Positions 9,721 through 23,100 of a stretch of 64,000 bases of DNA are shown one piece after another; positions within the stretch are counted from its first letter, which is position 1, and the number at the start of each line of letters is the position of its first letter. Source of the stretch: Macropodus opercularis (Eukaryota; Chordata; Actinopteri; Anabantiformes; Osphronemidae); the NCBI GenBank assembly GCA_030770545.1, contig CM061091.1, positions 15,184,501 through 15,248,500 on the forward strand, written 5' to 3'. The position numbers were made by a program, and so were the translations under genes. The notes beneath the pieces are model-generated. The model saw nothing but the letters and a program-made list of their open reading frames with translations, was not told the origin of the DNA and ran no database searches.

Positions 9721-12209
9721 GCTCAACAGCCATTTCACACAAATGGACTGAGGGCAGAGAGAGTAACACAAGAAAAAAAATGATGCCACATGTCAAGCAG
9801 ACAGTGATTCTTCAAACTAAAAGCATGTGGATAAACTGTGCAGAATGAAAGAGCAAAAGAGGAAATTGTGGCTCGTCTAAATGGTCGGCCTCTTAAGGCG
9901 AAATCTGCCATGTGTCCTGCCTGAACATGGAGGATTTGCACCTTGTTCCTATAATCTGTTCTCTCAGCCCCTCCTCCAGATCCCACTGTCTTTCCTGACC
10001 AACAACCAGTGGTTAAGATTGCTGCGTAACAATGACCTCTAAAGTTCTCCACTCACCAGAGTGGTTCAGGTTTACTGTACGGAGGGTACGCAGTCATACA
10101 TTCCCATTACCGCTGTGCGATACCTGAAGCAATTAGCAGCAGACAGGATAACACTATGACTCTTGATCAGTGCTGCAGCTCCGAGCCAGTTGGTGTCCAC
10201 TGCTTACAGAAAACAGGATTGCCCTTTAAAATCAAGATGGTGTAATTCAATAACCTGCAGCGGTTACTGATGAGCAATGGGATTGTCTGGAGTCGGCAAG
10301 TCGCAGATGGGGCAACTGATAGAACGCTGTTTGTCTGTCGGAGGTCTGCTCAGCTCAGCGACACCTGTTTAAAGCAGGAAAAGCTTTAATCTCTTGGAGG
10401 TACTAAACAAGTCATGGAGACAGACAAAGAGACGCGGTGGAAGAAGAGGGGAAGTGGAGGAGGCTGGAGTCTCTCTGTGATGATGGTGTTAGTAACTACA
10501 AATCAAAATGGTGGGACAGGGCAGTACAGGTAACTACCACTGAGAGCAAGTACTGTACGTACTTTAATATTTCATGTACAGTAAAATATATTCGCATTTC
10601 TTTCTGCACAGTGTCACTTAATGCTGATTATGCACAGAGGCCGTGGATTTCCCTTCCTGTGCTCCATCATATTCCTAAATGTGGGTGCATTGAGTCGACT
10701 GCATGAAGCCAAAACAAGCTTTGGCTGACAATAAGTGTTAATCAGAAAGAAGAAAAGGCTGGATTCCTACGTTGATTTAAGAGAGAGCATGGACAAATCC
10801 TGACTGCACAACTAGCACCGCTGCTGCCACCTGCCTTCAAAGGCTTTACGCCAGGGTCTCCCCGCTCTCCTTTAGTCTCCGCTGACAAAAAGTCATAATC
10901 CTCCCTCCCTCACCACCATAACAAAGCAGATAAGGCAGAATATTGTGAAAAGGCCTCAGTTCCAGCGAACACTGTCAGAGTAGGTCTGGATGTCATTTGA
11001 GAGGGATGGAAAATGAGATATGTTTTAAGTTATGGGTCCTTTCATTAGGTGGGGATTTACCAGGCAACTGAGGGAGGAATTAAAGGCTAAGGAAGCGTCT
11101 GATTATAAGCATGCCTGATCACCTGCCTGAAGGCTGGGCCTTGCCTCCAGAGGACCCTGATCTGCAGGGTTTCCTGAGGGAATTAGCTCTGACTCAGCCG
11201 TAACTGTGTGACGCAGCCTTGACCCTTACCCTTACCTACAGCAGTAGGGGAACACCTCTTGAAAATTGTTTTTTTTTTTTTTAAAGTGTTTTTCAATGCG
11301 CCCAGAGGACTCCTACCAATACACTAGATCTGACTCTCAATTGTTCCTCAGTGATGTTGCCTGTCTGTGTCTGGTGTCTGAACCATCACAGAGCCTGGGC
11401 AGCCACCGCAGGGTAAGGGGCGCTTATTGGAAAATCAATGGTGTGAACGCTAAGCAAGTTACAGGAAGATGTGGGAAGGAAGGGTTCTTATTGATAAAGC
11501 AGGGGAAGGCCTTTGATGTTGCACTAGGGACATGCTCATTGATGGGGGAACCATTGTAGTCCTCAGGCAGAGTAAGGCCCAGGTTTATCTCCTGGTTTGT
11601 TCAGATTAATCACCAATAAAGACATGCATGCACTGCACTCTTTAGCATAAGTCCAACTTAATACCCGACATGGCTTAGAAAACTCTGGTTTTAATGATGT
11701 TCATACATGGAGGCCTGCATGATTCAGTAGTTAACAATATTTTTTCATTGGAGGCAGATTTATGTCCATGGATGATTTACTGTACCTTACCAAGGATAAA
11801 TAAAATAAATGCACTTGCTTTTGTTAAACTATGAATAGATATTGTAGCCTCCAATAGAGCATCGATACGTCACTGAGTTGTATGTCAGCCCATTCACTAC
11901 TATCATTACCGTAGGTACACGCGGGTCTTGGTCTCTTTCTGAACAATCCTCTAAATCTGACAATTAACCATGTACAAGTTGTTGTTAATCGTGTACTGTA
12001 AATATTCTGTCTACTGTTCTGCTAATGCAGACATAAGGGTATTGCTCCAACTGCAGGAGGCAAAAAGTCACCTCAGGTCGATGGCACTCAGCCTGTAAAC
12101 AGGGCTTCCCGTAAAATCAATGATCTTCAGTAGGAGCTATCAGTCCGTGGAACAGAAATAGCCATGGCTGTGTTGAGTCTGAGGCGGGGAGAACAGTGCT
12201 GTGTGTTAC

Positions 12210-12210
<1 letters not shown>

Positions 12211-12250
<40 letters not shown>
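12211..12250. repeat. (TG)16 microsatellite followed by (GA)n
   Basis: Uninterrupted TG dinucleotides to 12242, then GAGAGAGAG. Simple repeat, probably polymorphic. Confidence 0.95.
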
Positions 12251-12719
12251 TAGAGTGGCCAAGTCCCTGGCATGTCCAGGAGCATTTCTCAGAGACAGCA
12301 GAACTGAAGCATGCAGCTTCTGTCATGTCACATTCAGCGAAATACAGAAGCTACTGGGCTATAAAGACAAAACCACAACTCACACATCTCGCTAACGTTG
12401 CTTTGTATGCATCACCGTGTGAATCAAAGTAGTTTTAGTTCAGATACCTGTAGCGGATTACAGTGAGTAACAAATAAGGCATTCAGGCAATGTGCTGCTT
12501 GTTTTAGTTTCAGTGCACTCAGTTTAGCAACCAATGCTGGCCAGAAAAGGCTAAATTGATTTGTTTGTAATATCAATTGCCTCCTTTGTTAAAGGACTTG
12601 AAATAGAACGTTGAAAATCATTTTACCCTTTACGCAACACCTTTAAATTCTGCTAATCCATTGAACTTTGCAGCTTGGGAGAAAAGTGAATTTAGACAAA
12701 TCACAGCCAACGCACTCAG

Positions 12720-12910
12720 CCATAACTGCAGCCATACACAGGCCTGTGTGATTAAATGATCCAACTGGATCTCAGCTAACTTTCAAAACCCTCCGTGAGG
12801 GATTTACACATGGCACTGGAGTGTTTCCTCAGTTTTGGAGGGTGTGATGGAAACAGCGTGCTGGTGTAATTAGAAGTAGTTAATTAGCTTTGGGTTAATT
12901 ACTGGGTTCT
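12720..12910. promoter_or_regulatory. Enhancer-like block with a triple TAATTA cluster
   Basis: TAATTAG at 12867 and 12881 and TTAATTAC at about 12895-12902 fall within 36 bases. The preceding 150 bases are unique and contain GATTAAATGATCC. Closely spaced homeodomain cores are typical of neural enhancers. Function is inferred only. Confidence 0.3.
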
Positions 12911-15900
12911 GCAGAGTGTGTTGCTGAAAGACCTGGTGGGGTGGCAAAGCAAAGGGAAGCAGCGAACACACAGCAGGAAGCTCCCAGTCTCCCGCCAATT
13001 AGCAAGCAGCATGGGGGGGCTTCAAGCAAGCCTCATATCATTTCATTCAAACCCTGCTACGGTGGGAAGCCATAAAGTGAGAGCAGACAAAATGCATTCT
13101 TTCAACACGCATGCTTTTAAAGGCTCTTTTACTGTAGTTTTGCTTCTCTACAAAAATTTCACTATAACTTTTTGGCTTTGTTTTTCAAAAGTGATGCTAA
13201 AAGACACTAATGGCTCACAAGTTCCTGCAGAAAGTCAGATTAGGAATAAAAGTGAGCAGGGACTATACTAATTGCTACAAAATCAGCTTCTTATTGCAGA
13301 AGCCACAAGCTCACGTTGTTCATTTACAAATCATATTGAAGGAGTGCACTGTATTATTTTCTTGTTATGTCCCGTGTGGTTTGTTTAGAACGCTTTATAA
13401 TTTATAAGAGCATAAATTATCCTTGGAATTAAGGCATTGATGTATAATCAGAAAAGGGCTATCGGGCACAAACTAACATTCGCCCCCAGGCAACTCGGTG
13501 CACAGAGCCCACGGGTATGTGCTCAGTGTGGTGCCGGTAAAACTGTGGGAGAGAGAGAGAAGGCGGCGTCTCTAGCTGTAGCTTTCAAATACTACAGATT
13601 AGCGGGATACACACAGCCCCATTTCTGCTCAATTTCAGACCAACGGACACGGATACTGAATACTTTGCATGCAGAGCTGATTTTTCCATTGTGTGTAATG
13701 CAGAAAAGCTGAGGAGACACTTAATACGTTCTACATTGGTCAGCCTGGCACCAATCAATCAGAACACAACAATCATTATCCTTGAGAGGATTTCTAAAAG
13801 TAAAACATTTCTAAATGCTAGAAAGACCAATGTTGATGTGCAGTATAAGTGTGATTAGTGTTTTCAGATGCTGAGAAGTTAAACTGAAACATGTAGCTGG
13901 AGAGAAAGGGAGAGCGGTAAAGACACGTGTCCAATGAAAGGTCAGGGACAAGGGAAAAATGTGCTGATCAAAGTCTTCGAGCCCTAGGACCTTCATTTCT
14001 ACTAATTATCAAATCTGCCCCTATTTATATCTGCGAGAAGCAGACATTCTCTCGAGGGAGGATGGAAGTGAAATCTGCTAACTACAGTGCTTTCAGAGCT
14101 TCTGTTTGCACTTGCTCTATTTCATTTGTCCTGTTGTAACAGGATGAGATTGGTAGATGGGGGTTAAGAGAACAGATGACCACAACAAATTTGGGAAGGC
14201 TGCTGTAATAGAAGTAAAAGATCAGAACACAATGTGCAGAAAACTTAAAAGGGGCAAAATGTAAACATTAGGATCATTGCTCCTGGGTGGAAAACTCATT
14301 TGTGTTATTCTAGAAAAAACACACTGTCTATAGGGTAGGACCACACAGCGCCATGCATACTGTATACATCGCACTCAAATGGACACACACACACACCTTC
14401 ATGCAGCGCTGCAGTTAAGGCAAGCCAACCACAAACACAGTTGTTAAATTGATCAATACCATTGAAATATTAAACCTTAAGAAGCCGCATTATTGATTGA
14501 GAGGCCAATGATAAAACGGTTTATTATCACGATTGTGGGGCTTTATGTAAATGTTTTGGAGAGACCATCAGCTGTCTCTCCACCATGGGCTGTGGCAAGA
14601 CCCCCCTCCATCCCAACAACACACGCACTCACCACTTAGCTCTACTCCCCTACCCTACCATCCAAAACCCGAGGGACTGGAAGGATTGGGGCGAACAGGG
14701 AGATGTCATTACCTCTGCTTCTACTTCCATTAGGGATAGCTGACACTGAGCAGTATACCAGAGAGAGAAAGAAGAAAGGAAATCTGGTCTACTGGACAAC
14801 ATGGAAGATCCAAGGGATTTTACGCAGTGATGATGGCCATCAGGAGCGCGGCGCGAGAGGCGGAGGCCTGGCAGACAGACGGACAGGCAGACAGATAGGG
14901 GACACTGATAACGTGTCTGCAATCCTATATGTTTCTGTGTAATTTGGAAAACAAATACCTTAGTAATGACCCACTTCAGCACCTGCTAAAACACAGGTTT
15001 CACAGGCACCTGGCATTACACAAGTATACACTGCAGAGAATTTTTAAAGGGACACATCAAGGAAAGGCTAAAGAGAATGCTGAAAGACGACATAAGATTT
15101 AATAGTGTATTTCCCATTGTAATGCAACATAACATAACATAGCAGTGCAGTGCTTTAGCCAGGACACGGCAGTGGAACAAGGGCACGCGTTTAGCTGCAG
15201 AAGCTCAGCAGTGAGGCCTTGCCACCAGCCTGACGTTTAGATGCAGAGTCAGTTAAGTGTCTCAACCCGAGCGGCGTGACATGGTCCTTTTGTGAAGGCC
15301 AAATAGCCAGGAAACCTGAGTAATGTGGGTAAAAGCCGTCTAGCATGAGAGCAGAGACGTGGAAAGTCATGCAGCGTTATGTGTGGAAAATGGAAACCTA
15401 CTATCTCTTTTACACACCTCACACTGAGGAGCGCTGGGGCCCCATGCACAAACAGTGGCCACACACCCTAGGATGTGTACAAGCACATATCTACAGACAC
15501 CAACTGCACACATGACATACGCATAGAGCAGGGATTAGAGGGTGGCCCAGTGAAACCATTCTGTGGAAATTATTTCTTTGCTGAAAAAAGCATGACCTGG
15601 CCTCTAATTCTAGAGTAGGATATCCTGGATAAATAATTAGAGGGTTCCTTTGAAGACCCTGCAAAGCCGAGCCATTCACTCCCCACTTCACATTTGCTAA
15701 AGTCATTAATGACAACGAGTTAGAAAGGAAAAGCGAAAATCTTTCTGGTACACAAAAACTTTTTTTTTTTTTTTTATGAGGCCTGGACCAAATTCCTCTC
15801 TGCTTAGCTGAAGCCCTTACCCTGGGAAAGAACTGCACCCGTTTTAAACAAACCTCAGGGGATAAGCGCTTTCTATTGCCCCATTCCCCTGCTGAATTAT

Positions 15901-17221
15901 AATAGTTAATGAAGTCAGAGGAATAACATGCCTTGTGTTTTAAAAGAGGAAGTGATCAAGAAATGTAGAGACGCTACAGCCCATGTCTAAACACAAAAAA
16001 ACTGCACAGAGGACGGCAGCAGTTTTAAACAGTGGTGTGGCAGGTTCATGCCCACACACAAAAAACAAGATAATTTAGTGGAAGTAAACACGAGGGAAAG
16101 CGGTTTCTTTTATCAAATTCAGATTACGCTACTCTGCTCGTTTCATTCAGCCACACTCAGCTGAATATTTCACCAAGACAAAATAAAAGGAAACGTTAAA
16201 GCGTCTTCAGAAAGACGGGCCCACTGAGCCAGTAGGACGCCTGATCTTTACTCTAGCAGTTACTAAACACGATCTTGACGCAATCGTCATCTTAAAAGGA
16301 GAGCGGAGGGGCGCTTGCCCTACAGTTTACAAGGACAGATTCCAAGGCAAACCTTGGAAGGTGATGTGCATTCCTTCTGAGCGGAGCAGTGATGAGGAAC
16401 TGTCAACAGAGGAAAAGGGAAGAAAAACAAAAAGAAAACAACTTGTTAAGTGTATAACAAGGTGGCCTGGAGGGCAATGCTGAAAGACACCTCAGCACTT
16501 GACTCTGAAGTGTGCGAGGAACATCAAACAGCATTTCTGTAGCTACACTGAGCACTGACAGAGCAGACCACAGTGTGCAGAGACCCTTGTGTGAAGAAAT
16601 CTGTACAGTCTGGCAGCAAACTAAGAGATTAAAATGTGAATAAAAGACAACAGTTCCTCCTGCAGTAGTAAAAGTGTTCATAGGCTCTAAATCTGAGCTC
16701 TGCTCTGAGCCGCAGACCTCGAGGGAGACCTGTCTAACACAGGGGAAAGCTGTTGCCATCAAACTACAAAACGAAAATAGGAAGAAAAACCCATTGTAAA
16801 ATGCAAACAACGAACCAAATGCCATTTAGAAAACGTCTACTGTACAGGCGCAGAGAGCAAACGTGGCCCTCTGTGAGCAACGCTGCATGACAAAGAGCGG
16901 CGGCATCTTTACTGTACAGGAGCTGAAAGGAAATCAACATATACATGGCCATTAAAGCTGTTGGCAGCTCGGGCTCGCAGTGAAAACTTGGCATGGTGGC
17001 GTCTACAAGTGTACTGCACTTTTAGAAGGTCCTGTGAGTAGATGGAAACAGACAGAGGAAATGGATGAATGAAAGCTGTGGAAAAACACAAACTGGTGTG
17101 ATATTCTAAGAAATGAGCGTGCTAATAAATTCGTCCTCTTCCTCTCCTGCTCCGCGTGTTGTGACAGCTACAGTACTTTGCAGCTATATTTGAGAAAGAC
17201 CAGCCCCCTGCCCCTCACCTC

Positions 17222-17248
17222 CACACACACACACACACACACACACAC
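17222..17248. repeat. (CA)13 microsatellite
   Basis: Perfect CA dinucleotide run flanked by unique sequence. Confidence 0.95.
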
Positions 17249-19279
17249 CAGCTCTTGTTCATCTGCCTTAATGAAATGGCCACATGCCTCCTCTCATCCC
17301 AGAGCTGCTTGCACACTGTAGCACCTGGTAGATATAAATCAGCTCTACTGAGCTGTATTTGGGAAGTGAGGCTTTAAGCATGACACAGCCTGTCGAAGTT
17401 CAGATCACACCGACCGCAACATCTAGTTGAACTGCTGCGGAACAGACCCGAGACCAAGGAGCGAGCCTACCATTGGCCTCTTATCTCCTGCCTCCCAGCC
17501 CTGCATGACATGGATGCCACATCTGGGTCCCAGCTGGGCGGCCTGCTGAGCACAGCGCAGCACAACTGAGGCTACGTAGGGAACACAGGAGCACCCACGC
17601 TACACAGAGTCATTAGAACATGTCCTCTTCCAGGGATCAGCAGCCTCACGACACGCAGGTTTTTAATGGATGCTGTTTGCTGCTGTTCATCTTTGGGCTT
17701 TCTTATCAATTACCTTTAGGGGGTTGTGGGTATTATTATAGTTTTAAGTGGTTTAGGTTCTATTTCTGAGCAGGGAGATAAAACCAGCTGAGTGTGTGTG
17801 TGTCTCTGTGTGTTGTGTGAGCATACTGTGTGTAGTGTGCATTCGTAAGTGGAATTTCAGTCACGTGAGCACAGGGTCTGAAGGTCAAGCGCTGCAAGAG
17901 AACCCCCACATTCCTCAGAGGACAGGCACACATCTTTCATGCATGGGCATGTGTAGTCTGACATATATGCAAGTATAATAAGAATACTAATCTATATAAT
18001 TAAAGAAAATCCTGTGTGATATCTTGCACTTCTTAGCCTGGAGTCACCAAGGAGAGCTGAGGTAGATCAGAAGTGTGTGTACAAGAGTGGCATGACAGCA
18101 GGGGACAGAGCAAAGCAGCCTTCAACTTCAAGCCTGCTGTAATTTACATTGCTGGGTAATAAGCATTAGGATCAGGGTTAAACTCAGACAGATGACTCTT
18201 GGGTAGAAAAAGCAAATATGTGAGGACCACAGCATTACTTTTATGATGTATAATATGAAGTGACTACTGCTTAACGCAGTAACAAAAAGTCATGTTTTCC
18301 CCCCAAATTTAAATAAACCTCACTCAGAAGTCACAGATTCAGCACTGGCTAGTGGAACCGCACATTTAATACGCGTCTCATTAACGGTGTCATTTGTTAT
18401 GACATTGAAAGAGCATCACAGCAAACACGGTCCAGTTATGGGATCAGAATACTAAAGCAAGGAGAACGGTGGGAGTACTTCAGATCTGAGTCCTGGTCTC
18501 TCCATTCAAACCCCAAACCATGAAAACGTGTTTCACACACAGCATGAGCCCTTAGCTCTGCACCAAGCTGCATGAACACACACCCATCTGTAAGATCATA
18601 TGCTCGCGCAGGAGACTAAACAGCAGTCAGATACAGGCATATTGTGAATGAATTCTTGCAGAGGAGCTGTGAGTTTCCACTCAGGCTGCTGTGCCAGTGT
18701 AGACTCTTTCCACACGTGAACTAGAACTGGGAATGAAGCCATAAGACAGAGGTGACAGGCCAGTACACAGCTAAACACACAAAACCCACCATCTGATAGA
18801 AACAAAGCCCTGAGACAACACACTCACATGCACGTTGAAGAAACTTGCTTCTCCACATTTGTGCTTAAGACAGACACACAAAGAATAAAGCCCATGTTAA
18901 CAAGGAGGTGAGAATTACAGCAGGGCCAACTGGCTCACCCTGAAAGTTCAAGTCGAGTGCCACTACAAATTACAAGCTGACAGCTTAAATTATCCCCACT
19001 ATGTGTTTCTAACGATGAATGTGCATGTTGGAGTTTGCTAAGGCAACTGGCTCCAGACAGCTGTTCTGGATGAGGCATTCACATGTCAACCATTATCTCT
19101 TCCCAAAAGAAAAGAACAACAGTACATAATCTCCTCTGAGCCACGCTGACCAGCAAACACCCCAAAGCAGGAACCGCTCATGTCGTCAACAAAAGGCTCC
19201 TCTGCCCCATCTCTAACAGATGCCCCCATATTTGAGCTGCAGGGAGGGGGAGACACGGGGGCAGTGTAAAACGAGAGGG

Positions 19280-19325
19280 TGACTAATTGGTTCATAACCT
19301 GTAATTGGGGATATGTAATTGGAGT
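19280..19325. promoter_or_regulatory. Three TAATTGG motifs in 39 bases
   Basis: TAATTGG begins at 19284, 19302 and 19316, all on the plus strand, with start spacings of 18 and 14. A related TTAATTGGG occurs near 19776. Candidate homeodomain or NKX-like cluster. Confidence 0.35.
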
Positions 19326-19959
19326 GGACTCACAGATGCCAGGTGCACCTTTAGGAGGTGGGGCAGTGGTTTGCCCTTTGACTGGCTATTGGGGGGGTGT
19401 TTAGAGATGTGCGTGCAAGGGGCTAGGCATCATTAGACGTGATAGGAGAAAACAATTCTTTAGCAAAGGCCCCCAAAGAATATAGTTTAGGTGTGGCATG
19501 TGCTTGTCAGGTCCTTGGAACCGCATGAAAGCTCCGAGACCTGTCACAACGCAGCACAACCCCACCCAATGCAAACAGGCACACACATAAACAATATACA
19601 CACACACTCCACACAACGTATTCAAAGGCCCTTGTCATTGGTATTTATTCTAACAGAGAAATATACGGCTCAACATTTTCTCATGGTTCTTGTGTCGGGT
19701 CAATATGATCAATTTGCTCATGGTCTACCTAGCCAATACTACACCTCTCCCAATCAATGGACTGCAGGCTGGGTGTTAATTGGGCCCAGGTAAGAGGAGG
19801 GTGTGTGGTTGAGCCCAATGCACTTTTTGCAGTGGCCTCACAAACAGCGTTCAGCGTGTTACAATAGCCGTCTAATTTTCTTTTACAAGTAGAAAAAGCC
19901 CGTTTCAGATGGAAGTACAGAGATGGGGGATTTGCAAGAACATCTGTTTGTCCTGCTCA

Positions 19960-20020
19960 TCCCTATATGATTATTGATAATTAGCCACGCCGCCTGCAGT
20001 TGGGTGGGCGTGGCCATGCA
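19960..20020. promoter_or_regulatory. Inverted GC-box-like pair beside AT-rich homeodomain motifs
   Basis: GCCACGCC (19984-19991) and its exact inverse GGCGTGGC (20007-20014) flank 15 bases. They are preceded by ATTATTGATAATTAG. KLF/SP-type CACGCC boxes in mirrored order suggest a regulatory site. Chance is possible for 8-bp arms. Confidence 0.25.
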
Positions 20021-22619
20021 TTCCGCTCTCCGGCAGGTATGCAGGGAGAACCCATAAAACGCTATCGACGTCTTGTCTTGTGCTGCCATCCCCTTCACCT
20101 TCCTTGTGAGTCACCTCAGAAACTCACAATATCATTACTCTATTGTTCTAAGGCTTTGCTTTGTAAGGTAATACATTCAGTTACAAAGCAAGACACAAGG
20201 CAGAATGAGTGTGAACTGAGGACTGGAGTGACAGTAATAAAGGAGGACTACGGCCAGCACTGACGTTGTTCACTTATCTCACTGTCCTTTGAAAGACGCA
20301 TGGCTAGCGATGGCTTGAAAGGGTTTCCTACGCATTGTGTTCCACCCTACGAAGGTACCTGCACTAAAGATGGCCTTCACATCCTGCTCCACAGGACCAC
20401 AGTATCCACTTCAAACAGAAAGCAAATCCACTCAGTGGCATTCTGTGTACTGGGGGTGGGGGGGAAACAAGAGTGACAACTTGAAAGTAGGGGTGTGTGT
20501 TTGCTATAAGTAGCTTAGATATGATGAAATAAAACCACTAGATTAAAAAAATGGCTCATCCTTTTGCAATTTGTATTTTATATAGAAATGCTGAAAAACA
20601 ACTACATAAAGCAACTAACCAAAGGCCATGGACGCAGAGAGACAACAGACTGGATCAACTGTTTACCCACTGCTTTTAGCGCATGCTTGTTTTTTTTGAT
20701 GAGAAGCTGCAGCTGACGACTAAAAAGTATGTAGAGCACAGGAAAAACCTGCCCGACCGATATTCTGTCTGTCAGCTAAATGGAAGTAGGAAGTGGTGGT
20801 AGGGGAAACAGCCCAGACCAGAGTAGGGACCGTTTCCCTTGTGCTGCATGTTGTCTTGCCCTGTTTATACAGGGCACAAGGTTAGTCAGCGTGGCATCCA
20901 GCCCAGAACACAGCACCGTGAGGTTCCACCGCTCTGTGGAAGACTTGCACACAGATACTCAAAATGAAAATGCAGCTTACTTTTTTTTTTACCTTTTTGA
21001 AAATATTACACATGAGTAACTAAATCTTTCAGCTATGCAGTAATGTAATAAAACTATCAATCCTCTTCACCATGAGCCATCTATGTGACCCATTAGCTGA
21101 AAGTGAGAACATCTGATAGAGATGTATTGATTTTCCACCATTTTAGTGTAATTTGGTGAAGATTAATTTACATTTTCGCTCCCGCTCTGCGCGTCTTGCT
21201 GACACAATGAACACCAGTGGGTCATGGGAAGGTCTAGAGTCAGGACACAGTCAGTCCAAAAAACAAGGTGCCCCCTGCAAGACCCTGGCCCACCCCAAGC
21301 CTCTAAATTACCTAGGCTGACACCATGAAGGCAGAGGCACAGGCCCATTTCAGTTCTGTACTCTGGCCAGTGGCTGAGCGGGTCAAGACCTCGCCATTAG
21401 GGAGCAGGTCAAAGCCACATAACTCTTTAGCTAAGGTGAGGGTCACTGTGATGCTCTGTCCAGCCAGGGTCAAACAGAGGTCTCTGGCCACTAAGGTTCA
21501 TGGCAATACAATAAAGTAATCAATCTGGCCGCTGGTGCCTGGTCAATAATATAGTCCAGTCGCAGGGTCACCACCTGTTCTGTGGCCTCTCCTTGGGCCA
21601 TCCCGGAGCCCGTGTTCCTTGGATTTCACCGTCTTTAAGGAGAACTGGAAGGGCATGTGGGATGATCATCAAACAGCTCGTGACCAAAATGGAAATGAGC
21701 AGCGTACCATTGTGCCAGTCACTACACAACCACATCAGGGTTGTACAAAGTGAATTAAAAAGCCTTTGTTGTGTACAGGCTAAACAGACACATAGCTGGG
21801 CCGTGAAACTGACACTACTCACCAACATGAGCTCGATCCGCTTTGAGGACGTGCAGAGGTACATTCTTCTATCCAACATCAGTTCACAGACGGACAGACT
21901 TCTCTCCACATGATGTGCAGGGCACATTATGCTTGATGCTGCTAATCTCTCTCTGTTCACAGTTTCCTTCAGGTTTTAGTGACACATTGCCAGCGCTGTT
22001 CCTTTCCCCCTCCCCTCACGGTTTCTCCCTCGTTGCCCTCTCACGCTTGCCATGAATGGAGCCAGACAGCATCCTTGGCGGCTGCCAGGATGAGGCAGCA
22101 GTTAATTCTTGGCTGCCCTCCCTCTTTGCTTAAAGGCAGGTATAGGGTTTCCAACAGCTCCAGCTGGCTGGATACAATGGGGATCTGAGTGCAAGGGCAG
22201 AGTTCCAAGCAGGTGAACGAACCTCTCCTCCTTTCCCTATAGCTCTTATCACTTCCAACAGCAGTGCCACTAACATCCCTACACCTCAGACTCCAACAGA
22301 TTTTACCCTATCTTGCTCAAATTCCAGCCAACCCTGCCCCCAAGTCTCACACCATTTCTTGGCGCACAGTCACTGCAGCCTGTCTAGCAGAGAAACATAA
22401 AACTGCAATGATAAGATCTGAAACTGAATCTTACGAGCTAATGAAACAGTGCAGCTTCGCAGTCGAAAACACTGCTCAAATACACTCCTATAAAAGATGT
22501 CGTGACAATCATCTTAATGTTTACGCCTGAACACATGCATGTTTTCAGCGTTAGGCACGACTGCTGTTTCGACTGGCTTCAGACCTAAACATCCTGCCGT
22601 ACCTTTCCCCCCTTCAGCA

Positions 22620-23100
22620 CTCTTCTGCCAACAACATGACATGTCATTAGGCAGTATAATCAGCATGCTATTTGCATACATCTGCTTTATTTTATTGATT
22701 GCTCTCTGTTCGTTAAGATTCAGGGTATATAATTAATGACCAACCCCCTGGTGCCACACCCTGGGGACAGCTAATTCCACCGCATACCAAGGGGATTTAA
22801 GCAGAGGGCACAAGTGGGCTTGTCAAAACGGGCACTGGGCCAGTATCAGTCCCAGTCCCCTCCCTGCCTCCGGCTGTCCTTGGTCCCAGTCAGCTCCTCT
22901 AACAAGGAGAGCCCTTCCCGAGACCACGTTAACTAAAAGGACAATTATCCTGAGAACAATGATGCTTTTCACAGGGGCTGTGTTGTCATTAATGCAGTGG
23001 ATCTGGTTACAGCAGCCAGCTTAAGCTAATGAAGGAATGCTATATGTGGACTCTTATTGCTTCTTAATTAAGAAAGATTCATTTCAAAATGGGTGTAAAC
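22620..23100. promoter_or_regulatory. Enhancer-like block with octamer, SOX-like and palindromic AT sites
   Basis: It contains a perfect octamer ATTTGCAT (22670-22677), GAACAATG (SOX-like, about 22955), GGAATGC (TEAD-like, about 23034) and the 14-bp palindrome TTCTTAATTAAGAA (23061-23074). Unique sequence, no reading frame. Motif names come from general knowledge, and binding is not shown. Confidence 0.35.

Larger units (their letters stand above)
8041..17220. other. Presumed intron 1, proximal part; no gene seen
   Basis: Apart from the separately listed blocks and the TG repeat, this is unique intermediate-GC sequence. The longest minus-strand frame (16403-16825, 140 codons) and the plus-strand frame at 12918-13271 have low-complexity or ordinary intron-like composition and resemble no family. 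No tRNA, snRNA or transposon ends were recognised. Confidence 0.6.
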
